Shown here: piece by piece, positions 16,402-24,806 of the stretch
Position numbering within the stretch: the first letter of the stretch is position 1
How the letters are laid out: every line of letters starts with the position of its first letter
Assembly (NCBI GenBank): GCA_900554535.1
Contig: USIA01000001.1
Span: 1 to 64,000 of the forward strand
Length of the DNA: 64,000 nucleotides
Direction: 5' to 3'
Source of the DNA: an uncultured Oscillospiraceae bacterium
GTDB taxonomy: Bacteria; Bacillota; Clostridia; Oscillospirales; Acutalibacteraceae
The notes under the pieces: model-generated
What the model was told of the DNA's origin: nothing
What the model saw: only the letters and a program-made list of their open reading frames with translations
Databases searched by the model: none
Made by a program: the position numbers and the translations under genes

Positions 16402-18730
16402 TGCCGTTATCCGCAAGTACAAGGGTGACGGCAAGCCCCGCACGGCGCAGGCCACCATCCCGTATGAAGCCATCTACCCGGACGGTGTCTGCCGCATTGA
16501 CCGCCGCACGTTCTCCAAGTGCATTGCCTTTGAGGACATCAGCTATCAGCTGGCCCAGCCGGAAACGCGGACCGCCATCTTTGAACACCTGTGCGACCTG
16601 TACAACTATGTGGATGCTTCCATCCATGTGCAGCTTTCGTTTTTGAATCGCAAGGTTGACCCGGTGCAGTACGCAAAAAGTTTTGAGATCGCACCGCAGG
16701 GGGACGATTTTGACGACATCCGCGCCGAGTATACGGCCATCCTGCAAAAGCAGCTTGCCAGCGGCAACAACGGCATTGTGAAAACAAAGTACCTGACTTT
16801 CACCATCGAGGCGGACAATCTGAAAACCGCACGGGCACGGCTGACCCGCATTGGCCTTGACCTGCTGGGCTACTTCAAGACCATGGGCTGCGTGGCACAC
16901 GTCATGGACGGGCAGGAGCGTTTGGAAGTGCTGCACGGCATCTTCCACCCGGATGGCGAACCGTTCTGTTTTGACTGGAACTGGCTGGCCCCCTCCGGCC
17001 TGTCCACCAAGGACTTTGTGGCACCGTCCTCCCTCTGCTTCGGCACGGCCAAGACCTTTGGTTTGGGCGGCAAGTATGGTGCGGTGAGTTTTTTACAAAT
17101 CCTTGCGCCGGAACTTTCGGACGAAATGCTGGCCGATTTTCTCAAAACGGAAAGCGGGATTCTCGTCAATCTCCATGTGCAGGCCATCGACCAGACCGAG
17201 GCCATCAAAACCATCAAGCGGAAGATCACAGACCTTGACGCCATGAAGATTCAGGAGCAGAAAAAGGCTGTCCGTTCCGGGTACGACATGGACATCCTGC
17301 CCAGCGACCTTGCCACTTACGGCGAGGACGCCAAAAAGCTGCTGAACAAATTGCAGACCCGGAACGAACGGCTTTTCATGCTGACCTTTCTTGTGCTGAA
17401 TGTGGCCGACACCAAGCAAAAGCTGGGCAACGATGTGTTCCAAGCCGCAGGTGTGGCACAGAAGTATAACTGCTCGCTTGTCCGGCTGGACTACCAGCAG
17501 GAGCAGGGCCTTGTGTCCAGCCTGCCGCTGGGCATCAACCAGATAAAGATTCAGCGCAGCCTTACCACCTCCAACGTGGCGGTGTTCGTGCCCTTTGTGA
17601 CGCAGGAGCTTTTCCAGAGCGGCGCGGCCATGTACTACGGCATCAACGCAAAATCCCACAACATGATCATGCTGGACCGCAAGCAGGCCCGGTGTCCCAA
17701 CGGCCTAAAGCTGGGTACGCCCGGCAGCGGCAAATCCATGAGCTGCAAGTCTGAAATCGTCAGTGTGTTTTTAACGACTGCTGACGATATTTTTATTTCA
17801 GACCCAGAAGCCGAGTATTATCCGCTGGTCAAGCGGCTGCATGGGCAGGTCATCAAACTTTCGCCCACCAGCAAGGACTATGTGAATCCTCTGGACATCA
17901 ACCTCAACTACTCCGAGGATGATAGTCCGCTTGCCCTGAAATCGGATTTTGTGCTGTCGTTCTGTGAGCTGGTCATGGGCGGTAAAACAGGTCTGGAAGC
18001 GATTGAGCGCACCGTGATAGACCGTGCCGTGAAAGCCATCTACCGCCCCTATCTGGCGAGCCCCTGCCCGGAGAATATGCCCATCCTCTCCGATTTGCAC
18101 CAAGCCCTGCTCGACCAACACTTGCCGGAAGCGGACCGGGTAGCGCAGGCATTGGACCTGTATGTGTCCGGCTCGCTGAACGTGTTTAACCACAAAACGA
18201 ATGTGGACATCCACAACCGGCTTGTGGCCTTTGACATCAAAGAGTTAGGAAAACAGTTAAAAAAATTGGGGATGCTCATTATCCAAGACCAGATATGGGG
18301 CCGCGTCACCCAGAACCGCAGCCAAGGCCGGGCCACATGGTATTTTGCAGACGAGTTCCACCTTTTGCTGAAAGAGGAACAGACCGCCGCGTACAGTGCC
18401 GAGATTTGGAAGCGCTTCCGCAAATGGGGCGGCGTGCCCACAGGTGCCACCCAAAATGTGAAGGACCTTCTTTCTTCCCCGGAGATTGAGAACATTCTGG
18501 AAAACAGCGACTTCATCACGCTGCTGAATCAGGCATCCGGCGACCGCAAAATCCTTTCGGAACGGCTGAACCTCTCCGCAGACCAGCAGAAGTACATCGA
18601 CAATTCGGAACCGGGCGAAGGACTGCTGATTTTTGAAAACGTGGTGCTTCCGTTTTCCAACCCCATCCCGAAAAACACACAGCTCTATAAGATCATGACC
18701 ACCCGGCTCAGCGAGGTGGTGGAGCTATGA
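16328..18730 (+). CDS. VirB4-type conjugation ATPase
   Basis: This ATPase energises pilus or channel assembly and substrate transfer. I choose TTG 16328 as start: AGGAGG lies at 16313-16318, nine bases away, and the protein (800 residues) then begins MSRKTTPRETEKLKK. A GTG at 16289 lacks such a site. Walker A LGTPGSGKSMS is near residue 465 and Walker B WYFADEFHLLL near 675. The N-terminal third is the VirB4 N-domain. It overlaps prgI upstream and the methyltransferase downstream by four bases (ATGA). Confidence 0.95.
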   Translation: MSRKTTPRETEKLKKLTRAQKKEIDAVIRKYKGDGKPRTAQATIPYEAIYPDGVCRIDRRTFSKCIAFEDISYQLAQPETRTAIFEHLCDLYNYVDASIHVQLSFLNRKVDPVQYAKSFEIAPQGDDFDDIRAEYTAILQKQLASGNNGIVKTKYLTFTIEADNLKTARARLTRIGLDLLGYFKTMGCVAHVMDGQERLEVLHGIFHPDGEPFCFDWNWLAPSGLSTKDFVAPSSLCFGTAKTFGLGGKYGAVSFLQILAPELSDEMLADFLKTESGILVNLHVQAIDQTEAIKTIKRKITDLDAMKIQEQKKAVRSGYDMDILPSDLATYGEDAKKLLNKLQTRNERLFMLTFLVLNVADTKQKLGNDVFQAAGVAQKYNCSLVRLDYQQEQGLVSSLPLGINQIKIQRSLTTSNVAVFVPFVTQELFQSGAAMYYGINAKSHNMIMLDRKQARCPNGLKLGTPGSGKSMSCKSEIVSVFLTTADDIFISDPEAEYYPLVKRLHGQVIKLSPTSKDYVNPLDINLNYSEDDSPLALKSDFVLSFCELVMGGKTGLEAIERTVIDRAVKAIYRPYLASPCPENMPILSDLHQALLDQHLPEADRVAQALDLYVSGSLNVFNHKTNVDIHNRLVAFDIKELGKQLKKLGMLIIQDQIWGRVTQNRSQGRATWYFADEFHLLLKEEQTAAYSAEIWKRFRKWGGVPTGATQNVKDLLSSPEIENILENSDFITLLNQASGDRKILSERLNLSADQQKYIDNSEPGEGLLIFENVVLPFSNPIPKNTQLYKIMTTRLSEVVEL

Positions 18731-19623
18731 GCTTAACACATTTCAGCTTGTTTTCCGGCATCGGCGGCATCGACCTTGCCGCGGAAGCAGCGGGGTTTAC
18801 CTCTGTCTGTCAATGCGAGTGGGCGGCATTTCCCGCCGCTGTGCTGGCAAGCCACTGGCCGGAAGTGCCCCGTTTTCAGGACATCACCACTGTAACAAAG
18901 GAGGCTTTCTTTGAAAAAACAGGACTTCGCACCGTCACCCTCATTTCAGGTGGCTTCCCGTGCCAGCCGTTCTCCACCGCAGGGCGGCAGCGCGGCTTCC
19001 ACGATGAACGCTACCTGTGGCCCGAAATGCTGCGGGTCATCCGGGAATTGCAGCCCCGTTGGGTGCTTGGAGAAAATGTTGCTGGCTTCCTCCGTATGGG
19101 GCTCGACAAAACGCTCATTGACTTGGAGCAGGCAGGTTACGATGTTCGGGTTTTCGTATTACCTGTTGCTGCCGTTGGCGCGTGGCACGAACGGAAACGG
19201 GTATTCATCATCGGCTCCGCTGCTTCCCACACCCCTTGCCAGCGACACCGGGGATGTGGGCAAGGGGCTGGACATCCAAATCTCTGCGAACGGCAGCTAC
19301 CGCAAGATGAACAAGGATGGCAAGGCATGGACGGCGCGGCTTTCCCATGTGGTCTACCGCATGACCCCCACCACGCTGGAAAGGCCCTACCTCAACCCGG
19401 ACTGGGTAGAGTGGCTGATGGGTTTCCCGCGCAAATGGACGGACATTCCCTTTGGGCAGAAGAGCCCTCCGACATCCCGCGTCTGACCGAAGATGTACCA
19501 AACCGCAGCAAGCGGATGAAAACGCTGGGCAATGCAGTTTCGCCGCCGCAGGTGTTCCCGATTCTCAAATACATTGCGGACATTGAAACGGGCCGCTGTC
19601 CGATGGGAGGTGAAGAACCTTGA
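18727..19623 (+). CDS. C5 cytosine DNA methyltransferase with dual-frame C-terminal region
   Basis: This 298-residue C5 methyltransferase has motif I FSGIGGIDLAAEAAG, motif IV with catalytic Cys in GGFPCQPFS (near residue 80), motif VI LGENV, motif VIII-like ERKRVFI, and motif X KTLGNAVSPPQVF. It probably protects the element from host restriction. The stretch 19213-19486 is odd: the annotated frame reads through a Cys/His/Gly-rich sequence before GLGRVADGFP, while the +1 frame encodes LLPTPLASDTGDVGKG and LNPDWVEWLMGFPRKWTD, both typical of C5 methyltransferases. A pair of compensating single-base shifts, a sequencing error, or true overprinting could explain this. Target recognition may therefore be altered. 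Confidence 0.88.
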   Translation: MSLTHFSLFSGIGGIDLAAEAAGFTSVCQCEWAAFPAAVLASHWPEVPRFQDITTVTKEAFFEKTGLRTVTLISGGFPCQPFSTAGRQRGFHDERYLWPEMLRVIRELQPRWVLGENVAGFLRMGLDKTLIDLEQAGYDVRVFVLPVAAVGAWHERKRVFIIGSAASHTPCQRHRGCGQGAGHPNLCERQLPQDEQGWQGMDGAAFPCGLPHDPHHAGKALPQPGLGRVADGFPAQMDGHSLWAEEPSDIPRLTEDVPNRSKRMKTLGNAVSPPQVFPILKYIADIETGRCPMGGEEP

Positions 19624-21605
19624 AAGAATTGCAGGCAAAAGCCAAAGTCACCCAGACCATGACCCGTGACGGTCTGGTGGTAGAAAATCAGGCTGACGGC
19701 ACTGTGGAGAATGTTTCCTGCCGGGAAGCGGAACAGGATTATTCCACGGATGCCGAGGGCAAGGCCGAAAAAATTCTGGAACGGGCCGAGGACATCAAGG
19801 ACGGGCATAAAAATAAAAAGAAAGCGAAAAAGGCAGCAGAAACAGCGGCCACCGCCAAAAGTGAAGATGGTCTGCACCGTTCCGCTGCCCGTTTGGAATT
19901 GACCGAGGACGAACGGGCAGACCCGGCATTGCAGCCGTTTATTCAAAAAGCGGAAGCAAAGGCTGACAAGCTGGATTCAGCCCGCGCCGCTCTGCCGAAA
20001 AAGCGCGTCCCAGTCAAGAAAAAAGTTTACGATGCAGCCAGCGGCAAGGCAAAATCCACCCTGCGCTTTGAGCAGCAGGACAAAGGTCCGCCCAGCCTGA
20101 AACCAAACCCGGCCAGCCGCCCACTGTCGGAAGCATTGCTGTTCGCTCACGGAAAAATCCACGAGGTCGAACACGAAAATGTGGGCGTGGAGGGCGGCCA
20201 CAAGGGTGAAGAACTGGTGGAGCATCAGACCGCCAAGGTCATCCGCAGCGGCATCCGGCACCACAAGATGAAACCCTACAAGGCCGTGGAAAGGGCAGAG
20301 CGGGAATTGCGTTCGGCTAACGCCGAGTATTTCTATCAGAAGTCTTTGCGGGACAATCCGCAGCTTGCGCAGTCCGCCAGCAATCCTATTTCTCGGATGT
20401 GGCAGAAACGGCGTATCAAACAGCAGTATGCCAAAGCTGCACGGCAGGCCGGACAAGCCGCCGCGCAGGGTGCAGCCGCCACCGCAGAAAACGGTTTCCG
20501 GGTAACAAAGCTGGCGGCCGAGGGCGGCGAACGGGTAGCCGAATTTGCGGCCCGGAACTGGAAAACCATTCTGATCGTGGCGGTGTTCGGTCTGCTGGCT
20601 CTGCTCCTGATAACGGGTTTGCAGTCCTGCACCGTGATGGCGGGCACCGCTGGGACCGGCGTGACGGCATCCTCTTACTTTTCCAAGGACAAGGATATGC
20701 TGGGTGCAGAGAAAGCCTACGCCAAGCTGGAACAAAAACTGCAACGGTATCTCGACACCTACGAGGCCACCCACAACTACGATGAATACCATTTTTATCT
20801 GGACGAAATCGAGCATGACCCCTATGTGCTGATCTCGATTTTGTCTGCGCTGCATGACGGCGTGTTCACGCTGGCAGAGGTGCAGGGCGAACTTGAAATG
20901 CTCTTTGAAAAGCAGTACATCCTGACCGAGACCGTGACCATGCAGATACGTTACCGTACAAAAATGATGGTCATTATTGGTCCGTATGGCGTGCCGCAAG
21001 TTATCACCTACCAAGAACCGTATGAATACTACATCTGCACGGTCAAGCTGAAGAATAAGGATTTATCCCACCTGCCCGTGGAAGTGCTGACCGAAGAACA
21101 GCTCAGTGCCTATTCGCTCTATATGCGCACGCTGGGCAACCGGCCGGATTTGTTTGGGCAGGCACAGTACCCCAATGCGTCCACCATCAAACAGCCCACC
21201 TACTACGATATTCCCCCGGAAGCCCTCAAAGATGATAAGTTTGCCGCCATGATGGAGGAAGCCACGAAGTACATCGGCTACCCGTATGTGTGGGGCGGCA
21301 GTTCGCCCAGCACCAGCTTTGATTGCAGCGGCTACATTTCGTGGGTGCTGAATCACTCCGGCTGGAACGTGGGCCGCCAGACCGCACAGGGCCTCTACAA
21401 CCTCTGTACTCCTGTTTCGACGGCGCAGGTCAAACCGGGCGACCTTGTGTTTTTCAAGGGAACCTACGATACCCCCGGCGTGAGCCATTGCGGTATCTAT
21501 GTAGGCAATTCCATCATGCTGCACTGCGGCGACCCGATCTCTTACACAAACCTCAACTCAAAATATTGGCAGGAACATTTTTACAGCTATGGGCGTTTAC
21601 CGTGA
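19620..21605 (+). CDS. Conjugation-associated NlpC/P60 cell-wall hydrolase
   Basis: This 661-residue protein of the CD1107/VirB1-like group has a long charged cytoplasmic N-terminus with Lys-rich helices (1-310), one membrane helix near 320-340 (ILIVAVFGLLALLLITG), an extracytoplasmic stalk, and a C-terminal NlpC/P60 peptidase domain (about 540-661). The catalytic Cys is in FDCSGYISWVL, the His in VSHCGIYVG, and a further His in MLHCGD. It should cut peptidoglycan locally so that the transfer channel can span the wall. The TTG start at 19620 overlaps the upstream stop, with GGGAGGTGAAG before it. Confidence 0.93.
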   Translation: MKELQAKAKVTQTMTRDGLVVENQADGTVENVSCREAEQDYSTDAEGKAEKILERAEDIKDGHKNKKKAKKAAETAATAKSEDGLHRSAARLELTEDERADPALQPFIQKAEAKADKLDSARAALPKKRVPVKKKVYDAASGKAKSTLRFEQQDKGPPSLKPNPASRPLSEALLFAHGKIHEVEHENVGVEGGHKGEELVEHQTAKVIRSGIRHHKMKPYKAVERAERELRSANAEYFYQKSLRDNPQLAQSASNPISRMWQKRRIKQQYAKAARQAGQAAAQGAAATAENGFRVTKLAAEGGERVAEFAARNWKTILIVAVFGLLALLLITGLQSCTVMAGTAGTGVTASSYFSKDKDMLGAEKAYAKLEQKLQRYLDTYEATHNYDEYHFYLDEIEHDPYVLISILSALHDGVFTLAEVQGELEMLFEKQYILTETVTMQIRYRTKMMVIIGPYGVPQVITYQEPYEYYICTVKLKNKDLSHLPVEVLTEEQLSAYSLYMRTLGNRPDLFGQAQYPNASTIKQPTYYDIPPEALKDDKFAAMMEEATKYIGYPYVWGGSSPSTSFDCSGYISWVLNHSGWNVGRQTAQGLYNLCTPVSTAQVKPGDLVFFKGTYDTPGVSHCGIYVGNSIMLHCGDPISYTNLNSKYWQEHFYSYGRLP

Positions 21606-21623
21606 CGCCAGAAAGGATTTTGT

Positions 21624-21875
21624 ATGGCAAAAAGACTTTCCCGCATTGAGCGCGACATTGAACGGCTCAAAGAAAAAATCTCTGAATACCAGCAGCAGTT
21701 GAAAGAACTGGAAGCTGCAAAGACCGAACAGGAAAATCTTCAAATCATTCAGCTGGTGCGCAGCATGAACATGAAACCGGACGAGTTTGCGGCTTTTCTG
21801 CGCAGCGGTGCGCTGAACGCTGCACCCACTGTCACACCGTACCACAAACAGGAGGATGCCGCCGATGAAACCTGA
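21624..21875 (+). CDS. DUF4315-family coiled-coil protein
   Basis: An 83-residue protein with an N-terminal coiled coil (IERDIERLKEKISEYQQQLK) and a C-terminal segment with MKPDEFAAFL. DUF4315 proteins occur in conjugative elements between the NlpC/P60 hydrolase and DUF4366 genes, as here. The function is unknown. It overlaps the next gene by 11 bp. Confidence 0.88.
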   Translation: MAKRLSRIERDIERLKEKISEYQQQLKELEAAKTEQENLQIIQLVRSMNMKPDEFAAFLRSGALNAAPTVTPYHKQEDAADET

Positions 21876-22587
21876 CAACTGGAACCGCTTCGCTGCCGGA
21901 CTGCTGGCTATCCTGCTCTGCCTCTGTTCGTTCTCCATGCCTGTTTTTGCAAGCGGCACTGACCCTGCCCCGGAACCTCTGCCGGAAATTCTGGACGAGA
22001 AAACTACCACTGGCGACATGGAGCCGGAGGGTGTACCTATCACGCCCAAAGGCAACGCAACACTGGTGGATGATTTCTACGGGGACAAACAGCTTATCAC
22101 CGTGACCACCAAAGCCGGGAATTATTTTTACATTCTAATTGACCGCGCCAACGAGGACAAAGAAACCACTGTCCACTTCCTGAACCAAGTGGATGATGCC
22201 GACTTGCTGGCTCTGCTGGATGAAGAACCGCAGGAAACCGAAGTCTGCACCTGCACGGTGAAATGTGAGGCCGGAAATGTCAACGAAAACTGCCCCTTGT
22301 GTGAAAAGAGCCTGCACAACTGCACGGCCCCGGAAGCGGTGAAAACCGACACCGAAACGCCGCAGGAAAAGCCCAAGTCCAACATGGGCAGTCTGATGAT
22401 CCTGCTGGTGCTGGCTCTGACGGGCGGCGGTGCGGCACTCTATTATTTCAAGTTCCGCAAGCCTAAGGCCGATACCACCGGGCACGATGATCTGGACGAA
22501 TACGATTTTGGCGAGGACGAAGATGCAGACGAGGAACCTGCTGAAATCGAGATTCATTCGGAGGATGGACAGGAGGACGAAACATGA
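21865..22587 (+). CDS. DUF4366-family secreted/membrane protein
   Basis: This 240-residue protein has a signal peptide (hydrophobic LLAILLCLCSFSMPVFA), an extracytoplasmic region with a Cys-rich patch (CTCTVKCEAGN, then CPLCEK, possibly a metal site), one membrane helix (LMILLVLALTGGGAALYYF), and an acidic cytoplasmic tail. ATG 21865 is preferred over 21856 because the latter lies inside the GGAGG ribosome site. This ICE-specific family is of unknown function, perhaps an accessory of the transfer channel at the cell surface. Confidence 0.87.
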   Translation: MKPDNWNRFAAGLLAILLCLCSFSMPVFASGTDPAPEPLPEILDEKTTTGDMEPEGVPITPKGNATLVDDFYGDKQLITVTTKAGNYFYILIDRANEDKETTVHFLNQVDDADLLALLDEEPQETEVCTCTVKCEAGNVNENCPLCEKSLHNCTAPEAVKTDTETPQEKPKSNMGSLMILLVLALTGGGAALYYFKFRKPKADTTGHDDLDEYDFGEDEDADEEPAEIEIHSEDGQEDET

Positions 22588-24707
22588 GCGTTCAGCTGGT
22601 AATTGCCGAAAAGCCCAGTGTAGCCCGCAGCATCGCCGCCGTGATCGGGGCCACTGAAAAGCAAAACGGCTACTGGCAGGGCGGCGGGTATCTGGTCAGC
22701 TGGTGCATCGGGCATCTGGTGTCCTTTGCGGAAGCGGGCCAGTACGATGAAAAATACTGCAAGTGGAAGTATGAAGATTTGCCCATCCTGCCCCAGCCGT
22801 GGCAGTTCATTGTCCCGGACGAAAAGAAACAGCAGTTTGAAATTGTGCGCTCTCTGCTCAATCGCCCGGATGTGGACAGTGTGACCGCCGCGACCGATGC
22901 AGGCCGGGAGGGAGAACTGATTTTCCGTTTCGTCTACCAAATGGCCGGTTGCACAAAACCTGTGAAGCGGCTCTGGATTTCCAGCATGGAGGATGCCGCT
23001 ATCCGGGAGGGCTTTGCAAACCTGCGCCCGGATTCGGATTACGATGCTCTGTATCAATCGGCCCTCTGCCGTGCAAAGGCGGATTGGCTGGTGGGCATCA
23101 ACGCAACGCGGCTGTTTTCGGTGCTGTACCACAAGACCCTAACCGTGGGCCGAGTGCAGACCCCGACACTGAAAATGCTGGTGGACCGGGATGCAAAAAT
23201 CCTGCGCTTCCAGAAAGAAAAGTATTATACGGTCGGCATCCATTCCGGCAGCCTGAAAGCAGACAGTGGGCGCATTGCGGATGCAGAAACCGCAAATTCT
23301 CTCAAAGAAAAATGCACAGGCACAACTACCGTTTGTACTTCTGTCAAACGGGAGAAAAAGACAGAACAGCCGCCCAATCTCTATGACCTGACCACCTTGC
23401 AGCGGGAGGCAAACCGCCTGTTCGGTTTCACGGCAAAGCAGACCCTTGATTATGCCCAGCAACTTTACGAAAAGAAACTGCTGACCTATCCCCGCACCGA
23501 CAGCCAATATCTGACCGAGGATATGGGCCAGACAGTACAACATCTTGTGTCTGACCTGCTGAGGCTGCTGCCCATTGCCCAAGGGCTTGCACTTACCCCG
23601 GATGTGGGCCGGGTGCTGAACAGCAAAAAGGTATCGGACCACCACGCCATCCTTCCCACGGCCGAATTTGCAAAGCAGGGGTTCACTGGCCTTGCCGAGA
23701 GTGAATGTATGTTGATGAACCTTGTCTGTTCCAAACTGTTCTGCGCTGTGGCCGCACCCCATGAATACGAAACCGTGACTGCTGTGTTCTCCTGCGCCGG
23801 AAATGAGTTCACCGCCAAGGGAAAGACGGTGCTTGTTCCCGGCTGGAAAGAGATCGACCAACGGTTCCATTCCACCATAAAAGCAGACTGCGAAGAAGAA
23901 GCGGAAAGCCTGAACACCCTGCCAGAACTGGCCGAGGGGCAGAGTTTCCGCGTAACTTCTACCGTATCGGAACACTTCACGTCCCCGCCGAAAGCCTACA
24001 CCGAAGATACGCTCCTGTCAGCAATGGAGCGGGCCGGGGCCGAAGATATGCCGGAGGACAAGGTGAATTGCTCCGCAGGAGCAAGAGAGGGTGGCCTGGG
24101 CCATGCAGAACGCAAGGGGCTGGGTACGCCCGCCACCCGCGCCGCAATTCTGGAAAAATTGGTGCAAATGGGCTTTGTGCAGCGCAAGGGCAAACAGCTT
24201 GTCCCCACCAAGGACGGCATCAATCTGGCGGTGGTTCTGCCGGAAAGCCTGACCTCTCCCGTCCTGACCGCCGAATGGGAAAACCGCCTGACCGAGATTG
24301 CCAAGGGCAATGCAGACGCGGACGAGTTCATGGCCGAAATTGAAGCGCAGGTGCGCCAGCTGGTCAAGACCTATTCTTGTATCAGTGCAGATAAGCAAAA
24401 CCTGTTCCAGTCGGAACGGGTTATTATCGGCAAGTGTCCCCGGTGCAGTGAAAACGTCTATGAGGGCAAGAAAAACTTCTACTGCGGGAATCGTAGCTGT
24501 CAGTTCGTGATGTGGAAGAATGACCGCTTCTTTGAGCAGCGCAAAAAGGCGTTCACACCGAAGATCGCCGCTGCTCTGCTCAAAAACGGTAAGGCAAAGG
24601 TCAAGGGCCTCTATTCCGAAAAGACAGGCAAAACCTATGATGCAATGGTGCTTCTGGCAGATACGGGAGGCAAGTACGTCAATTACCGGGTAGAGCGCAA
24701 AGAGTAA
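22584..24707 (+). CDS. topB: DNA topoisomerase III (TopB-like)
   Basis: A type IA topoisomerase of 707 residues that probably relaxes or decatenates element DNA during transfer or replication. The TOPRIM domain begins VIAEKPSVARSIAAV. The catalytic Tyr lies in LTYPRTDSQYL near residue 307, and the C-terminus ends in a zinc-ribbon-like CPRC...CGNRSCQF segment. Such genes are standard in this ICE class. ATG 22584 overlaps the previous stop (ATGA). Confidence 0.96.
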   Translation: MSVQLVIAEKPSVARSIAAVIGATEKQNGYWQGGGYLVSWCIGHLVSFAEAGQYDEKYCKWKYEDLPILPQPWQFIVPDEKKQQFEIVRSLLNRPDVDSVTAATDAGREGELIFRFVYQMAGCTKPVKRLWISSMEDAAIREGFANLRPDSDYDALYQSALCRAKADWLVGINATRLFSVLYHKTLTVGRVQTPTLKMLVDRDAKILRFQKEKYYTVGIHSGSLKADSGRIADAETANSLKEKCTGTTTVCTSVKREKKTEQPPNLYDLTTLQREANRLFGFTAKQTLDYAQQLYEKKLLTYPRTDSQYLTEDMGQTVQHLVSDLLRLLPIAQGLALTPDVGRVLNSKKVSDHHAILPTAEFAKQGFTGLAESECMLMNLVCSKLFCAVAAPHEYETVTAVFSCAGNEFTAKGKTVLVPGWKEIDQRFHSTIKADCEEEAESLNTLPELAEGQSFRVTSTVSEHFTSPPKAYTEDTLLSAMERAGAEDMPEDKVNCSAGAREGGLGHAERKGLGTPATRAAILEKLVQMGFVQRKGKQLVPTKDGINLAVVLPESLTSPVLTAEWENRLTEIAKGNADADEFMAEIEAQVRQLVKTYSCISADKQNLFQSERVIIGKCPRCSENVYEGKKNFYCGNRSCQFVMWKNDRFFEQRKKAFTPKIAAALLKNGKAKVKGLYSEKTGKTYDAMVLLADTGGKYVNYRVERKE

Positions 24708-24722
24708 GGCAAAAATACGAGG

Positions 24723-24765
24723 GCCGGTTATGGTAAGGTGAAGCATTCATTTTGCCATAACCGGC
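24723..24765 (+). terminator. Hairpin between topB and ArdA-like gene
   Basis: GCCGGTTATGG (24723-24733) pairs perfectly with 24755-24765. The following sequence, CTCTCTCTATCC, is a poor U-tract, so it may be a weak terminator or an mRNA processing site inside the long operon. Confidence 0.6.
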
Positions 24766-24806
24766 TCTCTCTATCCGTAGGATAGCAAAAAAAGGAGTGT
24801 GACCAA

